Assembly (NCBI GenBank): GCA_025356275.1
Contig: JANXUK010000093.1
Coordinates: 1-37,385 of the forward strand
Reading direction: 5' to 3'
DNA: 37,385 nucleotides
Source of the DNA: Sphingomonadales bacterium
GTDB taxonomy: Bacteria; Pseudomonadota; Alphaproteobacteria; Sphingomonadales; Sphingomonadaceae
Shown: positions 35,310 to 37,385 of the stretch, piece after piece
Layout of the letters: the number at the start of each line of letters is the position of its first letter
Position numbering within the stretch: position 1 is the stretch's first letter
Notes under the pieces: model-generated
What the model was told of the DNA's origin: nothing
Seen by the model: the letters and a program-made list of their open reading frames with translations, nothing else
Database searches by the model: none
Position numbers and translations under genes: made by a program

Positions 35310-35338
35310 TTGAATTGGCCGGCCATCCGCACGATATT
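35310..35338 (+). promoter_or_regulatory. Candidate sigma-70-type promoter of the Bax inhibitor-1 family gene
   Basis: TTGAAT (35310-35315), a 17-base spacer, GATATT (35333-35338), about 50 bp before the start codon of the next gene. Confidence 0.4.
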
Positions 35339-35387
35339 CACCCCGTCCCCCGGCGCACATTCGCGCTGGCGACACATGGAGTTTGGT

Positions 35388-36131
35388 ATGGCCATCTGGA
35401 ATGACCCTCAGGGGGGTACAGGTATGGGCGCGTCGTCGCGGATCAATGCCGGCATCGGCGGCAAATCCGTCAGCATGGACGCCGGTTTGCGCCGCTACAT
35501 GCTGTCGATCTACAATTACATGGGTTCGGGCGTGCTGCTCTCGGGCATTGTCGCGATGCTGTTCGCCAGCAGCGGCATGGCCGCGCAGATGATCCATTCG
35601 CCGGCGTGGTTCATCATCGCGCTGGCGCCGCTGGGCTTTGTCATGGCGATGAGCTTTGGCATCAATCGTATGGCCACCAGCACGCTGCAACTGCTGTTCT
35701 GGAGCTTCAGCGTGGTGATGGGCCTGTCGCTCTCGACGCTGCTGCTGCGCTATACCGGGGCATCGGTGGCGGCGACATTCTTTGCCACCGCCGGCGCCTT
35801 TGCCGGGCTGAGCCTGGTGGGCTACACCACCAAGCGCAACCTTTCGGCGATGGGTTCGTTCTGCGTCATGGGTCTGTTCGGGCTGATTATCGCGTCGCTG
35901 ATCAACATGTTCTTTCAGCTGCCGGGGCTCAGCCTCGCAATCTCGCTGCTGGGCGTGGGCATCTTTGCGGGCCTGACGGCGTGGGATACGCAGTCGCTCA
36001 AGGAAAGCTATTATCAGGTTGCCGGTACGCCCTATGAGGGCAAGGTGGTAATCATGGGTGCGTTGCGGCTGTACCTGGACTTCATCAACATGTTCCAGTT
36101 TCTGCTGAGCTTCATGGGTAATCGTCGTTAA
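35388..36131 (+). CDS. Bax inhibitor-1 / YccA family membrane protein
   Basis: A 247-residue polytopic protein with about seven transmembrane helices after a soluble leader of some 45 residues. Family features: FMSFGINRMA-like loop, LSLSTLLLRYTG, AFAGLSLVGYTTKRNLS, GLTAWDTQSLKESY and the C-terminal LRLYLDFINMFQFLL with its conserved Asp. Members act as pH-sensitive calcium leak channels or FtsH modulators; the role here is unknown. I chose the ATG at 35388 because GGAG lies six bases upstream; an ATG at 35376 is in frame. Confidence 0.93.
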   Translation: MAIWNDPQGGTGMGASSRINAGIGGKSVSMDAGLRRYMLSIYNYMGSGVLLSGIVAMLFASSGMAAQMIHSPAWFIIALAPLGFVMAMSFGINRMATSTLQLLFWSFSVVMGLSLSTLLLRYTGASVAATFFATAGAFAGLSLVGYTTKRNLSAMGSFCVMGLFGLIIASLINMFFQLPGLSLAISLLGVGIFAGLTAWDTQSLKESYYQVAGTPYEGKVVIMGALRLYLDFINMFQFLLSFMGNRR

Positions 36132-36172
36132 AGATTGGCGCCGCTAAACCGGCGGCTTGAACGTTTGGTCTT

Positions 36173-36210
36173 GCCCGGGGTGCCAATCGGCGCTCCGGGC
36201 TTTTCCTTTT
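36173..36210 (+). terminator. Intrinsic terminator after the Bax inhibitor-1 family gene
   Basis: Stem 36173-36200 (outer GCCCGG/CCGGGC, inner GTGCC/GGCGC with one wobble, loop AATC) followed by TTTTCCTTTT (36201-36210). Confidence 0.85.
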
Positions 36211-36279
36211 GGGGCCAGCCGGTTAGAATGCACTGATAGGCCGGCGCGTAACGCCGGGCGCGGATCAAGGATGCCTGGG

Positions 36280-37026
36280 ATGATATCACTGCGGCGCAAT
36301 CGCGCGATTTTGTCCAGCCAGAGGGTGCTGGGTCTGGCCGTGCTGGGATTGGTGGCCACGCTGGCCGGGTGCAGCACGCCGCCGCCGCCGGAACCCGTGC
36401 CACTGCCCCCGCCGCCGCCGCCGCCGGTGGTCATCGTGACCCCGCCGCGCCCGACCCCCCCCGACAATGCCGCGCCGGGCATGGAAGTCCCACCGACCGA
36501 TGCCGCCGGCCTGCGCCAGAGCCTTAATCGCGGCATCACCCCGGCGCAGACAGTGTGGAATTTCCGTTCGGCCTGGAACGTGGCGGCGCTGGATTGCAAC
36601 CGACCGAACGATGCCGCTATCCAGAGCGGCTATCGCAGCTTCCTGACCGACAATTCGCGCGCACTGGCCAAGGCCAACCGTGCCGCGATCAAGGAATTTC
36701 AGGACAAATACGGTTCAACCGCAACGGCCGCGCATGAGCGGTATATGACGGCGGTCTATAACCACTTCGCGCTGCCGCCGACACTACCCTATTTTTGCGA
36801 CGCGGTGCTGGCGGTCGCCCGCGACGCCGTGATGATGCAGAAAGGCGACCTCGACGGCTTTGCCACGCGCAGTCTGCCGAGCCTTGAGGTGATCTTCGAC
36901 GATTTCTATCGCCGCTATGACAAGTACCGGCTCGACCTGGCCGATTGGCAGGCGCGGTATGGCGTGGCTACGGCCCCCGTCGCGGCTGCTCCGGTGGCCG
37001 GCCCGGTGGTCGCGGGCGCGCGCTAG
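36280..37026 (+). CDS. Proline-rich lipoprotein of unknown function
   Basis: 248 residues from the ATG at 36280, which has AAGGA eight bases upstream (the ATG at 36271 sits directly on that site). A signal peptide ends in the lipobox LAGC with Cys31, followed by a proline run (about 33-55) that would span the envelope space. The rest (about 70-230) is a mostly helical domain with ITPAQTVWNFRSAWNVAALDC, AAIKEFQDKYG and FYRRYDKYRLDLADWQARYG, and two cysteines (in ALDCN and YFCDA) that could form a disulfide. I do not recognise a named family. Probably an outer-membrane-anchored periplasmic protein. Confidence 0.8.
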   Translation: MISLRRNRAILSSQRVLGLAVLGLVATLAGCSTPPPPEPVPLPPPPPPPVVIVTPPRPTPPDNAAPGMEVPPTDAAGLRQSLNRGITPAQTVWNFRSAWNVAALDCNRPNDAAIQSGYRSFLTDNSRALAKANRAAIKEFQDKYGSTATAAHERYMTAVYNHFALPPTLPYFCDAVLAVARDAVMMQKGDLDGFATRSLPSLEVIFDDFYRRYDKYRLDLADWQARYGVATAPVAAAPVAGPVVAGAR

Positions 37027-37244
37027 GGCGTGATGACAAAAAGTGGGTGCCGGTTTTTGTCGATAAATCACGCGAAAACCGCCCTAGAGCAAGATGCGAT
37101 TCTATCTTATCGCATCATGCGCTAGGGCGGTTTTCGATCCGATCGTGTCGGATCGGCCGCTCTCGCCTTTGGAACTGCCGCGTTTTCACCTGCGGTGACT
37201 GACGTTCCCGAATCGTCGGGAGATTCCCCCCGACTGGAAACGCT
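37027..37244. other. Palindrome-rich intergenic region before the insertion sequence
   Basis: No gene. It contains a chain of inverted repeats: 37035-37042 with 37054-37061 (GACAAAAA/TTTTTGTC), the long palindrome 37074-37135, 37139-37144 with 37151-37156 (CCGATC/GATCGG), and a TCCCGA/TCGGGA pair near 37205-37222. The style resembles the intergenic palindromic elements (RIME-like) known from rhizobia; the family was not verified. Confidence 0.6.
37074..37135. repeat. Long imperfect palindrome
   Basis: Arms 37074-37100 and 37109-37135 pair with mismatches only at an A/G position and a three-base bulge on each side (GAAAACCGCCCTAG outer, ATGCGAT inner), closing an eight-base loop. Confidence 0.85.
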
Positions 37245-37385
37245 CTAGGTGTTTGGTCCCGGCATTTGGTGGTGCGGATTTAGGTTGAAGCGATCTGGCT
37301 CGGTTGTCCAGCATTTGCAGATATATTCGTAGGGCGTGAGGCCGCGCAGGGTTTTCAGTCGGCGGCCATAATTGTAGGCGTTGAT
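37245..37385 (-). mobile_element. C-terminus of an IS481-type transposase, cut by window edge
   Basis: The reverse strand is open from the window end to a TAG at 37245-37247, giving 46 residues: AYNYGRRLKTLRGLTPYEYI, then a tail with PDRFNLNPHHQMPGPNT. This is the familiar end of IS481-family integrase-fold transposases. The catalytic DDE residues lie outside. The end of the insertion sequence should be just left of the stop, within roughly 37200-37245, but the terminal inverted repeat cannot be set without the other end. Confidence 0.75.

Overview
The window is chromosomal DNA of a GC-rich alphaproteobacterium, most likely a member of the Sphingomonadales. The indications are a GC-rich genome with strongly GC3-biased genes, a complete dcw cluster in alphaproteobacterial order, a YbjN-proC pair, a short (type 2) ArgC, an adrenodoxin-type ferredoxin, GANTC sites and a DnaA box ahead of ftsZ, and an IS481-type transposase tail. 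The taxonomy is inferred from gene content and protein style, not from a search.

Left part (1-12209), mostly housekeeping genes in short units. Minus strand: a GH24 lysozyme cut by the window edge; glnA with a clean intrinsic terminator; glnB; and a coupled operon leucyl aminopeptidase > SH3 protein > argC. Plus strand: a DUF3298-type lipoprotein gene carrying two opposite frameshifts, then map. Next come ccmA-ccmB (-), a pterin carbinolamine dehydratase (+), an AlkA-like glycosylase (-) and a 2Fe-2S ferredoxin (+). An accessory gap at 10130-10827 holds a gene remnant and a striking composite palindrome. It is followed by cysK and a small single-TM protein.

Central part (12608-33541), the division and cell-wall (dcw) cluster: mraZ, rsmH, ftsL, ftsI, murE, murF, mraY, murD, ftsW, murG, murC, murB, ddl, ftsQ, ftsA, ftsZ, then a TPR/SPOR-domain protein. 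Almost every junction overlaps by 1-4 bases, so the cluster is probably translated as a coupled unit. It encodes conversion of UDP-MurNAc to lipid II (MurC/E/F/D, Ddl, MraY, MurG, with MurB before), septal synthesis (FtsW/FtsI), the FtsQL scaffold and the Z-ring (FtsZ/FtsA). The exceptions to tight packing are a 306-bp gap before ftsZ, a 30-bp gap before mraY, and a 43-bp gap before murC that is spanned by a 16-codon coupling ORF.

Right part (33542-37385): YbjN-proC, a Bax inhibitor-1 family membrane protein, a proline-rich lipoprotein of unknown function, a palindrome-rich intergenic region, and the C-terminus of an IS481-type transposase at the edge.

I see no defence system, CRISPR array, tRNA or rRNA. 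The most unusual content is non-coding: a roughly 127-bp two-hairpin element present twice in opposite orientation around ftsZ; a chain of nested palindromes bounded by CTAGTG/CACTAG at 10464-10634; a LexA-type box in the leader upstream of the dcw cluster; and cell-cycle-type sites ahead of ftsZ.
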